64,000 nucleotides of DNA from Populus alba. Lineage: Eukaryota > Streptophyta > Magnoliopsida > Malpighiales > Salicaceae. Made by a program: the position numbers and the translations under genes. The notes beneath the pieces were generated by a model. It worked only from the letters and a program-made list of their open reading frames with translations. It was not told where the DNA came from and did not search any database. Each line of letters begins with the position of its first letter. Position 1 is the first letter of the stretch. The stretch covers positions 1,302,001-1,366,000 of the forward strand of contig NC_133291.1 of the NCBI RefSeq assembly GCF_005239225.2. The letters are read 5' to 3'. This document shows positions 1 to 11,792 of this stretch, piece by piece.

Positions 1-146
1 ATAAAATTCTTCGGTTGAATATTTCTGAAAGTGTAAATTGTTTGGTGGTAAAATTGAGACATTCTTTGTAATTTGCGTATACTTAAGCTCTTAATATAAA
101 GGAAAGAACTTTGCTTGGATTGTTATAGAATTAATGGATATAAACC

Positions 147-420
147 ATAGTTTTGAAATCCGGCCCGATAAGTCTATCCAGGACCCAACCGATCCAGGGT
201 TGAAACCAGGCCGGATTGAAGAAAAAATAGAAAAATAAAAAACCCAGTGTAACCTAGTAAGACCCGGTCAAAAAACTAGTTGCAACTCGTTAACTTTTGT
301 TTTTTTTTAAAACAATGTTATTTTGATTTTTTTAAATAAAAAAAAATTGACTCAAGCGACCCGATGACCGAGTTAAAACTCGGAACCCGGGCCTTGAATC
401 GGGTCAGGTCTAAAAACTAT
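147..420. repeat. Small TIR element (MITE-like), GC-richer than surroundings
   Basis: The two ends are imperfect inverted repeats of about 21 bp. The left end reads ATAGTTTTGAAATCC followed by GGCCCG, and the reverse complement of the right end reads ATAGTTTTTAGACCTG followed by ACCCG. The interior has clusters of CCCGG/GACCCG that contrast with the AT-rich flanks. There is no ORF. It is probably a non-autonomous DNA transposon; the superfamily cannot be assigned by eye. Confidence 0.55.
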
Positions 421-528
421 AATATAAATAATAAGATGATAGGTAAATCAAATAGAACTTAAATAAAACTAAATGGAAAAAAAATTATTGACATGAAAAG
501 GAGAAGGTGGTAGATTCACACAAAATCA

Positions 529-552
529 ATGGGCATGGGCATGGGCATGGGC
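529..552. repeat. ATGGGC hexamer microsatellite, four perfect copies
   Basis: Four consecutive perfect copies of the hexamer ATGGGC. No coding context was found. Confidence 0.9.
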
Positions 553-2341
553 ACAATGTGAGTTCAGAATTCAAGACATGACACAATAATAACACAGGAT
601 TTTCCATGAACAAGAGTGGAGTTTTTTCTACCCATAAATAGCTTAAATTTATCAACTCCACACCACCATTAGCTTTGAGCAATCAGGATTAATACATTTT
701 TCTTTAGTATAATTAAAACAGTTCATTTTATGAGAGATTGGAGCAAATTAAGAGGATTGTCAAAATAAGTATGATGAATTTATTTTCTTGTTACGGCCTT
801 TTCTCACTCCGCCTTCATGATGATAACCAAGGCAGGAAAAGAAGGAGACCAATTTATTTGGCTGCCCGCGGAATAAAAGAGTGAGAAAATTGAAGAAGAA
901 GAGTGGAGAAGAGAGTACAGCTTGAAAGAGGAGGGTTTGGGAATTCAAAACGTGGGGGAGGCTTGATTTGTATTCACTTCTAAATGATTTTTAGAATTAT
1001 TTGGTGTCTAATAATAATGTGAATATAAACAGAGGGATCAAAACCGACAAGAACACCTTTGCCTAATGACAAGGGACTAAACTGAGTATTTGCATTCACT
1101 GCAACCTAAATGATTTTTAGTTTTTTTGAGTTTCATGTATGCTTTATCATTTCAAACTTTGATTTTATAAAAACTAAAATAATCTATTTTATTTATTTAT
1201 GAAGATATACTTTTAATTTATTTTACATGTAAAAATTTAACTTCCAACAAGTTTAACCAAATATATTTTTTAAAAACGTATCTAAAAATGTTTTACTTGA
1301 ACTTGTTTTTTTAAATTACAATCACAAAAACGATCACAATATCAAAAACACGCTTAGTTGCAGCTGAAAAATAAAAATAGAACTGAATGAACTTAATGAA
1401 GGACTAAACTGTGACGGTGCTTAAAGCGGAAGAACTGGATTGTATTTTGTACCAAAGTGAAAGCTCTACCAGGCTCTCGGGCTCTACAGCTTTAGTGCTT
1501 GTTAAAGATTTAACCTGCTCAGAAGAATTAACATGTATGATTAGAAGGTTCCCAAATTAAATGCAAGGGGATGGTAAATAGCAAGCCTCTCTCTACCTCG
1601 CAAACCAAACAGCTGAGCAGGCAAAAATATGAAGCCAACAGAGTGAAGCAATTAAGTAAATGATGGGCACATCAGTGTAACTAGTAATATGAACCAGCCG
1701 CCCTCAACTTCTTCCCATATAAAAGTTCCTAACACATGGTGGCATTTCCACCAATGTTGCTTGGTATCGATACCCTGACAACTTCCCGCGTATTTACAAT
1801 TGTAGCTACAAGGGTTAGATCATGGCAGATACAGAAAGGACAATCAACAACTTGTGGAAGCCCAGAAAGTATCATGTCAATGAGAAGAATGAAATCCATG
1901 CAAGCAGCTTTACCATTCCTCTATCTGCAAAGGAAAAAACTATGTGCAGCAAGAATCCTGCCACCAACAGAATAAGATGACTTATAACACACATTAAAAG
2001 CACATCATGTGGGATTGAATGAATGCGAAATCTGATAGTATAACTGTATTCTTGCAGAAATCTAATAATTGACCTCTTATTGTAATGCCTTGAGCTATGG
2101 GGCATGGGACAGGAGGTAATGAAAAATATAATTTCTGACGTTCACTGGTTGACGATAATAGTACAACACTATGCATCTAAGCTATAAATATTCCAACAAA
2201 GATATTAAAGAAAATTTTATTTGATTCATTAAGTACTATAAAACGACAGGCACACCTGAAATATACACCAGATGAGCATCAGATCTATGGCACATTGCTA
2301 TGAATAAAGATTTTACCCGGGGTTCCCCTCCTATAGATTTG
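553..2341. other. Non-coding stretch 3' of the CTR1-like kinase
   Basis: No coding region is recognised. It probably contains the 3' UTR of the kinase gene; a pyrimidine tract followed by an acceptor-like TTTGCAG at about 1,930 on the minus strand could be a 3' UTR intron. Around 1,310-1,356 lies a short stretch resembling one end of the larger element found at 31.0 and 40.2 kb (AATCACAAAAACGATCACAA versus AACCACAACAGTTATCGCAA). Confidence 0.5.
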
Positions 2342-5300
2342 TCATCGAACTTGAGCGGCAACTGGATGGGAGATGGAGTTATTTATCAGTTCCTGTAAAG
2401 TTTCCATTATATAGGAGAATGGGGGACGTTTAGAGGGCTCGCTGCATTGAAAGGAAAGTCCATTAGAATATGACGGAAAGGGGAGAGAGATATTTAAGGC
2501 AGGCGCTGTATATTAGTTAGTTCCTTGTCCTGAGTAGGGTTTCTTGAAGATAAACAAATTTCACAGTTGAGAGATAAAATTAGTCCATAAACTCTTTGGA
2601 AGTTGATGTAATTATGACCATCCACTTACTTATCCAAGCAGACATCAATCAAGGCAGCCACTGAAGGATTTACACTGCTTGGAATCTCAAGCCTTTGGCC
2701 CGTAAAACCAACAGCTTCAATGATCTACAACAAAATATAAGACACTCATTTAACATAAATAATAGCATTTGAGTTCTGTATAATGCAGAACCATGTGTAT
2801 GTTAGTATCCAGTTCCAGATGACTACAATAATTCCAGTTACAGACTTCATCTCCGGCAGCAGCCAGTCAGAGATCCTTAAATAATTAGGAACAATCAATA
2901 CCCTTCACCAGTTGACCCTTCCCTGGGACTTTATTTCTTAACAAGGCATTTTCCTTGAAGGTCTCACATCCATTCTCAAGTTCACAAATATAACTTGATT
3001 AAGAGAAATCGATTCTATCGTATCATGTGTGTACGAGTTTGTAAACAAATTGTGAAATGAAGTATGCTAAAGCAAATTACCTGTGCTTGCTTTAAGTTTC
3101 TCCAGGGATGTTGCAGGGTCATAAGTTCCCACAAGATTACACCAAAGCTGTAAACGTCTGATTTCTCATTTGATCGTTCATTACGGAGTACTTCTGGGGC
3201 CATCCACTCAGGCTAAAGAAGAGGAGCCAGAATTGTAAATTTAGGTTTGTAACCGAATCCATGCCTCCATCATATAACATACAATAAGAAAGTGCATGTA
3301 ACAACTTAATGATTCCAAAGTAGCACTTACTCTCCCTGCAGCATTTGTTGATGAAATATAGGTCTTTGCTTTTGATCGTGAGAGACCAAAATCACAAATC
3401 TGGATAAACATTTTCCAAGTGGAAACAATGTTAGGCTCCTCATGCATAGCATGTAAATGATCATTCCCACTGAAAAAAGGTCATGAGAAGTGTCCACATT
3501 TTAGTTGTAATAAAATTAGCTTGCTCTTTATTATTTCTTAAGGGTAGAAGAGGCTGCTTGGGTCATTTAGTTATTTTAATTCTATTCCAAGAACTAATTA
3601 GAAACTTCACCATTATATGCTAAAAATATGGGGAGGAATCAATAATGGATTAGCTGTTGCAGTCCTTTGTGCCTTTGTCAATGGGAGATTTAACCACTGC
3701 AACTAATTTAGGGCCAAATAGCGTGGAGAGGGGGGGGTGGGGCATTATTTTTGGGTTTAAGATTAAAGGTTTTAATTCTTAAGCAGAGCAGCAAGTTTCT
3801 AAGCATGTTATTGGAGAGAGGAAAAACTTTATCCACATATCACAGTTTAGGAATGCTAACCTTTACCGTATATGTACTGTCCACTAAGAGATTTAGAGAT
3901 TTCAAATCTCGATGAACAATGGGAGGTCTGAACTGATGAAGATAGTTCATTCCCTTAGCCTGTACAGAGAAATAAACAGCCCCTAAATCCAGGAAATGTT
4001 TTATTCACTTCTAGATGATGATGTTAAGGTTCCAATTTTTTTCTAGCAATTGTTCCGCTGATTATCTATTTTTCTTAGAAACAGAAATATTAGCCATAAG
4101 AAAACAGCATACCACATCATATGCCATATTTAAGCGGCGCCTATCATCCAATATCATTGCAGCATCATTCATATGTAAAAGTTTGTGCAAGCTGCCTCTG
4201 CAGTCCAAAGAAAATTATTCACATTAATACAGAGTTGATTTCCTAAAAAATATCTACTGATTCATAGAAAGAATCTTAATACCTTGATAAATACTCCATA
4301 ACTATGGACAAGTTTGGGGGCTGGGTAACAGCACCCATAAAAAGAACGATATTTGGATGTCGCAAACGTTTCATGATAGCAACCTGCCAAACAAAATCAA
4401 TGTCATTGAGTAAAAATTCAAACCACAAATAACTCGAGTCACTATTAGCTCATTAAAAAAAGATGCTGAAATTTTCTTTTCTTTTCTATTCTTTGATCCT
4501 TTTGTGTTTTGGTGAGGTTTGCTTTTAGCAAGCATGGTATAGGTACCTCACTCAAAAATTCCTCAAAGCGCTCTGCATGAAATTCTTGCTCCTCAAGAAT
4601 TTTGACAGCAACATCCTGATCATATTTGATATTTTCAGTGCTAATGAAGAGCAAAGCACTAAAATCAATATTCGGAGCTTCAACAAAGAATTTGTTATGT
4701 TATGGCAATAAAACCCATAGAGACGATAGAAACATTCAATATGAGTACATTGTTGAAATTTACTAGCTATATCACTAAGAGAGGTAACGTAAAGAGAGGA
4801 TTGTTGGTAAATAACAGTTTTAAAAAATTTAATTTATTACATTCTAGAGGAGTGCTGGAGATGCAACGAAGATCATTTTCATCTCAACATCAAATTTAGC
4901 TGATCAAGACCAATTGCCAATTTTGTCTCAATAATGAGAATGATTAGTGTCAAACTACTGCTTAAGCAGAATTCAGAAAGGCACGGAAAGAACTGCAGGA
5001 CTAAGACAGGAATGATTTCTAATCAACTCAAGATTATTTTGCATATTCTGAAGAATACATAAAAATTGCTACTCTAGATATCCTAACTGCTGTTATACCA
5101 TGATACATGGTAGTCCTGCAAACAATATCCTCCCAAAAATCCTGGAGAGAAAATGACAAGAATGGAGATTGGATTTTTGGAAAGGCACCAACTTTTATAG
5201 CAGAATCTACATTAGAGCACCATTTCGCTGCTGGGCTTTCTTATAGATAACATATAAAAAGAATCTTGGTATGTCATCAACAACAGCAATCATAGAGATG

Positions 5301-8300
5301 AAAGATTCTGTGATATAAGAACCACTATATATGCATATTCAAAACAAGCAAAACAAAATGCCAAAGATTATGAGATATAAGAAAGAAATGTTTACCGAAC
5401 CACGCCAGTCAGCATGATAGACAGTTCCAAAAGAGCCTGCGAAGCATTTGTCAGTATCCTTCATGAATGAAATCCCACAGAATTGACAAACTAAAATACA
5501 TTGGACGCATGAAGGGGATACTAATAGCTACTGTAGCATGCAGTGGTGAAGTCCTCCGAAAGTTCAAATGAAAAGGTACCTGATCCAATTTTATTCTTCA
5601 AAAGAAGTTCACTCCACGGTACATCCAAATCTTCCTCTTCAAGACGAAGTTGATTGTTTGATTTACTTGGTATTGACTGGTTTAATTCCATGAACAACAA
5701 ATTATTTGTAGCAACACGCTTGGGATTAGAGATGACAGGATCTGTATATTTTTGCCTAACTGGTAGGACGGAACTTGACAGAGAAGTGTCACGGTTGTTG
5801 CTTGAAGTGGGTAGAAGGTTGTTCTTGTCTTTACCGAGCCTTGAAATAAATTTGTCATCTTCATCAATAGTAGTGCCTGAAAATCCAAGGTTTAGAAAGT
5901 GTCAATAATAGATTACTTCACTGAATGTCAATTGTCTTTAAATACCATTTACAAGCATGAGTGCATGACTAGCCATTCTAGCATTTCCTTTGGCAGGTCA
6001 GACTCAGAGTCACTGTCAGACACATCATATGTGCTGTAACTAATCATATTGAGCATTACAATCAGAATATTTTAGCCTTTTCTTTTTTGTTAAAAATTCT
6101 TTATCTTATTTAAAAACTATTACAGTTTGATAAAGTTTGATCATAAGAGATGAACTTATTCTTTAGTTATCTACTTCAAAGCAAATGATCAGAGTATCGT
6201 ATAATAAATATGGTTCTGTAGATACTACGAGATAACTGGAAATTCCAATTTGAAGTCACAGAGAAAGTACTCTGCATCTCAAACAATTATGAAAATGTGT
6301 AGGGGTTGTTTGAGGAATAGGATAAACAAATTTATTAAATAATGCTCAAGTTTCTCCTCATCTCAACTGATTATGACAAATAAATGCCAAAGTGATCAAT
6401 CATGTATTCTAAAATATTATAGCGATACATGTATGAAATAGATAGGGAATCACCTGAAGAAGAGTTATCAAATACAAGATTAAGTGGCTGGCTGTCAAGG
6501 AAGTAGAGTTTGGCCAATGTCCTGAAGTCCTCGGTTGTTCGATTAGATTTAAACCTTGGATGAGACAATGGAGAAGAAACTAAGATTGAAGATGAACAAT
6601 TGAACGAGGAATCAGGCTGGCTTAGTGCTCCTGGATTTCTAAGCAAATCAACAAAGTATTCCCTGAGGATTATGAAATTAATTCAGAGATCAACCAGTCC
6701 ATGGACCTTTCATTTCAACAATTATAGAGCAATAGACCTACCATAAAAGAAAAACTCCTACAGTAATTCCCTAGATAGGTCAGCCATTCAACCTTCAAAA
6801 AGCACACTCTCAATTTCGAAGAAATGATCTTGAAAAACAAAAGCAACCATCAATTATTCTCATATCCTCTCATGGCAGCTATTACTTAAGCAACTTTGAT
6901 TTAACTTTTGGACAGAATGGAAAAGAATCGAATGCTGGTGGAATGAGAACTTCACCCTTGAAAGAAAGCCATTCCACCATTCAGACAACCATAGCAGACA
7001 AAAGTATAGTTAAATGGTGAATGGCCATCTATGATTATGCAGATGACACCCTTTCTAACCATGTCAACAATAGCTGGTAGAATGTGGACTCCGGTTATGC
7101 CAAGTATCAGGGAGAAACAATGCTCGCTGTTTGTGTAATCATTGCAGTTCAAGCCATATAAGTAACGTTTCCTCAAATATCCAAGTAAAACGATCCACCC
7201 CACCAACATTATGTGGGAGATGCTAAAGTAGACAGTGCTCGTGTCAAAATTTCAGGATGCTCATGCTTTTCCTGCCAGTTTCTTTTGAGAGAAAAGTTTC
7301 TGTCAGAGCAAGGGGTTCCATTCATTCATTTTTGCCAGGCACATATCAACGGCCATTTAAGAAATAATTCACTTGGACAAATTAAGATGATAAGGAAAAA
7401 TAAAAAAGGCTCAAGCTCAACTGCAAGTACAAACAGGTCCAATGTAAGAACCCGGAAGAAACTATCAGCAATTCAAGATTCACCCATCCTCTCCCATTCT
7501 TCACTTACCAATTTGCACTACATACCACTAAAGATATCAATATATTTACAAACCTCCATATATTGATTTACTTGTATTTCAAAGCTCTGTTGCTGCACAG
7601 TTCCAACCTCCTATGTAGTGAAATTCAAATAAATATATGGTTGAAACTGCATACCTGTCATTACCAACTTGTACCATACAGGATGCAACGACATCTCTTC
7701 TGCAGTATTTGCATCCTTTAACAATTCTGCAAGGCAAGTTAATCGAGTCTGCTAATACCTGAAAAAAATCATAATTCGAGAAATGTCAATAGAGACATTT
7801 ATAGTTTGGAAGACATAAATACATCCAATAATTAAAGGAAAAATATATGATCAATATGTTGCATTTTTCCATTCAACATCCAAATAATATGTATTTAATA
7901 CAAACATGGGCAGCATTAAAATGCTGCAGAATGCAATGAACAAAAACAGCGAAGTTGTGAGATTTACTTTAAACAGCAATGCACGATGAACACAAAGGCC
8001 AATGGATAAGCTTCCAATTGGAAGCACAACAGATCGGAAGCGCCTTTTCATAACTTCAGTACATTCCTTCCAGCATTCGGCAAAGGCATTATCATCTTCA
8101 TTGAGGACTACACCCCTGAGACAATAAAGAAAAACCCTGTTCACAAGAATCCTAATACAAGAAATTCAATGAAAACACCCGAAACTGATCATAACTCAAG
8201 AACTCACCCCATAAGATTACAAACAACAATCGCAAGGTGTTTAACCACATCTTCTGTTGTACTCAAGCTGCTCGAAAGACCAATAACTCTATTATGTACC

Positions 8301-8952
8301 TCCTTCAAACCAGGATCCCTGAATCTATCAATCAAAACCACTCCTATTGACAAATCATTAACAGCCTTTAATGATTCAAAAGATGGGACACGACTATCAG
8401 CACTTATGCTCCATGTATAAGGATCCAATCCATGTATCACATAAAACCCATCTGGAATTCTATCAAAGTATGACAAACTTCCATTCACCTGATACAAATA
8501 TAACCGAAAACACACACACACACACAAGCTTCAAAACACGTTTGCAGTACAAAATTTAAAAAAAAAAAAAAAAAAAAAAGGAGCAAAGGAGAAAATCATA
8601 AAATATTTAAGAACATAAGCAGTAAAATTTTCTTGAAATCACGCTAACAAAATCTTTCTCCAAGCTCCCAAAAGAAATCTCAATTTGTGATGGGGCCCGA
8701 GAGATATGCTCGAGCAATGAAAAGTGTGAAAAAAAAAATTACCCAGAATCGATGAGAAAGAGACTCGGGAGAATAAGGAGGAAGTCCTCTTTTAGTATTG
8801 TCACTAGAACTGAAATCCAAGAAATAGGGATCATTAGCTGAAGCGGCCTGTGAAGATAACCTCAAAGCAAGAGCAAGCTGTAACTGATAACTCTCTTCAG
8901 TTTGTTTAGCCCGGCTCTTAATTGTTGCCTCTCCTCCACACCAACTATCCAT
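2342..8952 (-). CDS. CTR1: CTR1-type Raf-like MAPKKK, divergent member
   Basis: Serine/threonine kinase of the CTR1/EDR1 group; Arabidopsis CTR1 represses ethylene signalling at ER-bound receptors by phosphorylating EIN2. Exons in order: 8743-8952, 8208-8488, 7968-8115, 7655-7758, 6454-6662, 5580-5876, 5396-5436, 4547-4615, 4283-4383, 4113-4197, 3861-3959, 3331-3399, 3081-3212, 2630-2724, 2342-2441. They sum to 2,040 nt (679 aa) with every phase matching. The N-terminal half carries the EDR1/CTR1 domain ([16 protein letters not shown] near residue 25, [12 protein letters not shown] near 220). The kinase domain has glycine loop GSGSFGTV (about 415), VAVK lysine (435), HRDLKSLN (531), DFG (551) and PEWMAPEV (572). 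Oddities: GRPEW instead of the usual GTPEW, and CLDNEP where the family has CWxxEP. The start is uncertain: the frame stays open upstream to 9093 without an ATG. AtCTR1 is 821 aa, so N-terminal sequence may be missing. Certain as a Raf-like kinase; likely CTR1 clade rather than EDR1. Confidence 0.9.
8554..8579. repeat. Poly-A run in kinase intron 1, beside a (CA)n tract
   Basis: Long adenine homopolymer inside the first intron of the kinase gene, close to a short (CA)n microsatellite at about 8,510-8,526. Confidence 0.85.
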
Positions 8953-9133
8953 TCCAACCCCTCGATTATCAGTTACTGTACTTGGACTTGAAGTCTGGGT
9001 ATTTGAACATGGAAGAGACTTTGCAGTTGCTAGAAATGGAAATGATTTTCTGGCATGGATTTTTGGTTTAGCCTGGAACTGAATGGAATTCACTCGAGGA
9101 AAGGAGAGGAGAGGAGAGGGAATTTCTTTCTTT
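8953..9133 (-). promoter_or_regulatory. Open leader and CT-rich tract before the kinase start
   Basis: The kinase frame continues open from 8952 to about 9132, where an in-frame TAA closes it, but no in-frame ATG occurs. On the minus strand 9097-9130 is almost pure CT and ends in CTCGAG. This could be a pyrimidine-rich 5' UTR, or the polypyrimidine tract of an acceptor joining an unseen upstream exon. The two cannot be separated from sequence alone. Confidence 0.45.
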
Positions 9134-10477
9134 TACTTAGTTCGGTGGTGGGCGTTTGGTGGGGTCCAGTTTGGATGTTATGGGATTCTGCCAAGTTCAG
9201 TGGATGGTTGGGGTATGATTTTGTGCGGGTGGGCGGGGGGTGAAATTAGGATAGGGGTGTCACTGATTGGTTGTTTGTTGTTTTTTCAATTCTTCTGTGA
9301 TTTGATTGGTTCCTGTTCCTTGTTGCATTCATGGGTGTGTCACAGGCAGGTTTTCCAGTCAATAGCCCGTAAGGATATCGACCTCTTGACGTGAATATTT
9401 AGTTAATTGTTTACTCTTTGATTTTAACAGGAGGAGGATTTTTTTAATTCAAAACCTTTTTTAAGCACTTTTTATGGTCAATCATTTAAGTTGTTTGATT
9501 AAAAAAAAAAAGTATTGAGAATAATGAAGATAAAGAATGAATGGCAACTATGTCGCTGTTTGATTGAGAATAAAAAAAAAGAAGTTAAGTCAATCAAAGT
9601 TGTAAGAACATAAATTAAAAATTAGGAGGTGAATTATCAGAATCATCTTCTTTTTTTCTTTTTTTAACCATGCAGTTATTAAATTCAGTCTAATTTAATT
9701 AAAAATTTGAGATTTAAAATTATATTAAGTTAAGTTTCTAATTAAACTAAAAAATTTCAACTTAATAAAATTTAATTGACCCGGTTAAGTTTTTAATAAC
9801 TTGATTGATATATCTAAATTTGAATAAATAACATTAAAAATAACTAAATGATATTATTTTAATTAAAATATCTAATTTAAAATAATATTTGATATAGTTT
9901 TTATTTTTGTTTTTAGATGTCTTTCAAAAGTGATTTTAACTTGAAAAAAATTATTTAATTATTTTTATAATTTTTGATAATTTTAATATATTAGTATAAA
10001 AAATAAAAAAAATTATTTATCTTAATATATTTTTAAATTAAAATATTTTAAACTACAAATCCTAAATTAAGGACGTTGTTGATCTAGTGACCACATGACC
10101 CATCTTATGCCTTCCTAAGAGAGGGTGTACTTGTCATTCATATCATTACAGAGAATAACTCTTCACTGATCCTGACTTCATAAACAAATAAGCACTCCAA
10201 AGCATATAAAAGAGGAAAACAACAACCACACCAGCAAAACAGTCGAGATAAGAAGAAAAAAAAATACTTTTTTATTTCCTTTTCTTGTTCTAGCAAATAC
10301 TTTCATGATTTTCAAATCGTGTGGGGTCTTTGCGAAGTCATTGAAAGTAAAAGAAACACTAGACTGTACATACTCCACCATAAAAAAATCATGAGTCGGC
10401 ATTTTTTTTTTATCGTGGACTTTCTATAAATAGAAGTTATTTTAAAAAATTATAATGGTGTGATACTGGAAAAATCT
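9134..10477. other. AT-rich intergenic DNA, no gene recognised
   Basis: No conserved coding signal on either strand. The first 270 bases are GC-richer and probably hold the kinase promoter; the remainder is low-complexity AT-rich DNA. Confidence 0.5.
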
Positions 10478-10780
10478 AAAACTCTTGAAATGGGTAATTA
10501 ATCAAATTTAAGATAGCAGGGTGAGTACTGCACACCCAAAAAAAATTAGGTTTGATAATCAATCGGGTTTAAGGTGATGATGGTTTAATGAGTATGTTAC
10601 ATTCAAAAAATTTAGATTTGATAGTCAATCAAACTCAGGGTAGTGGAGGTTTAGCAATTATACCAGACTCAAAACATTTGAACTTGACAATTAGCTAAAT
10701 TCAAAGTATCATGAGTCCAATAAACATGTCAAACTCAAAACATTTGGATTCAACCATTACTGGGTTCTAAAACTATACAC
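10478..10780. repeat. Minisatellite with a 66-bp unit, about 4.5 diverged copies
   Basis: Units begin near 10478, 10538, 10605, 10671 and 10737 (spacing 60, 67, 66, 66). Each opens with an A-run followed by a block like TTTAGATTTGATAGTCAATC and ends in a CAAACTC/CAGACTC-type junction. Copies differ at many positions, so the array is old. No protein reading is supported. Confidence 0.75.
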
Positions 10781-11792
10781 TTGATCCTAGACTATCCCAT
10801 AAAATAAAAGCACTGAAGGCATAACAAACCATCATGTCTCGCCATGCAAAATATTCATTGATACTAATGCAATGTTTTTTTTTTACTCATAGATGTATAC
10901 AAAACCTTTTAATGGACCTACCATATTTAATATTATATTAATGATATATAAGAGATATTCATTTTCATTAATATCACCAAAAGCATATATTAGAGCTTCA
11001 TGGTCATTCTCTTATCTGAAAATAACAAAGTTAAAGAGATATAAATACTCGTTGAGGTAAGGATTAAGAACTCTTACCTCTTAAAATAAATTTATAGATT
11101 TCGAAGTATTAACTAACTTAACATTTAAAAATAAACATCTTTTATTCCTCGAGTTTAAAATTTTTTCAAGTTATTTATTATCTATCTTGTAAATATACTA
11201 ACTTTGTAATTGAAAAGTCTTTAAGTTTTCATAACTAAGTTTCTTTTTATACAGACTTGAGCTTTTATCATTAGTCTAGAATTCCCAAGAGAAAAGATCT
11301 ATATATAATAATATATTAATAAACTACTTTCTCAAATACTAAATAACTTATTATTTACAAGGATTTGAATACAATATAAAAAATGCACTAACGTACCCTT
11401 GGTTTTGTGCTTTAACACCATGTGTTTCTAGCAATCCAACTACAGCTTCATGCCTCTCCTGCCTTTCTTTTTTCTCTCCAGTATATTTAGTCAATTCCAA
11501 GTGTACATGATCACAACAGGTATTTTACTTCTTGGATATACCCGTGGTATATTAAAAGCCAAAATTAATTAAGTGCACAATCAATGCTTTTAAAAGAATG
11601 AAATATTTTCAATTTCAATTATATTTTTTGTTATAGAGATAAAGACATGAAGAATGATTATAATTTCAAGAGTACAATAAGATATATCTTCTTTATTCTT
11701 GTTATTTGTTTCTCTTCTATCATAATACAATAATCAAATATTAATTCAAACTTATGAGATTTTTTGAATCCAAAGCAAGAATAGCATTTCTT
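10781..11792. other. AT-rich intergenic DNA, nothing recognised
   Basis: No coding, RNA-gene or clear transposon signature was found. Confidence 0.5.

Noticed and set aside
8504..8579. Adjacent (CA)n and poly-A tract as a possible retro-insertion tail
   Set aside because: No target-site duplication or upstream retro-sequence; it sits within an ordinary intron.
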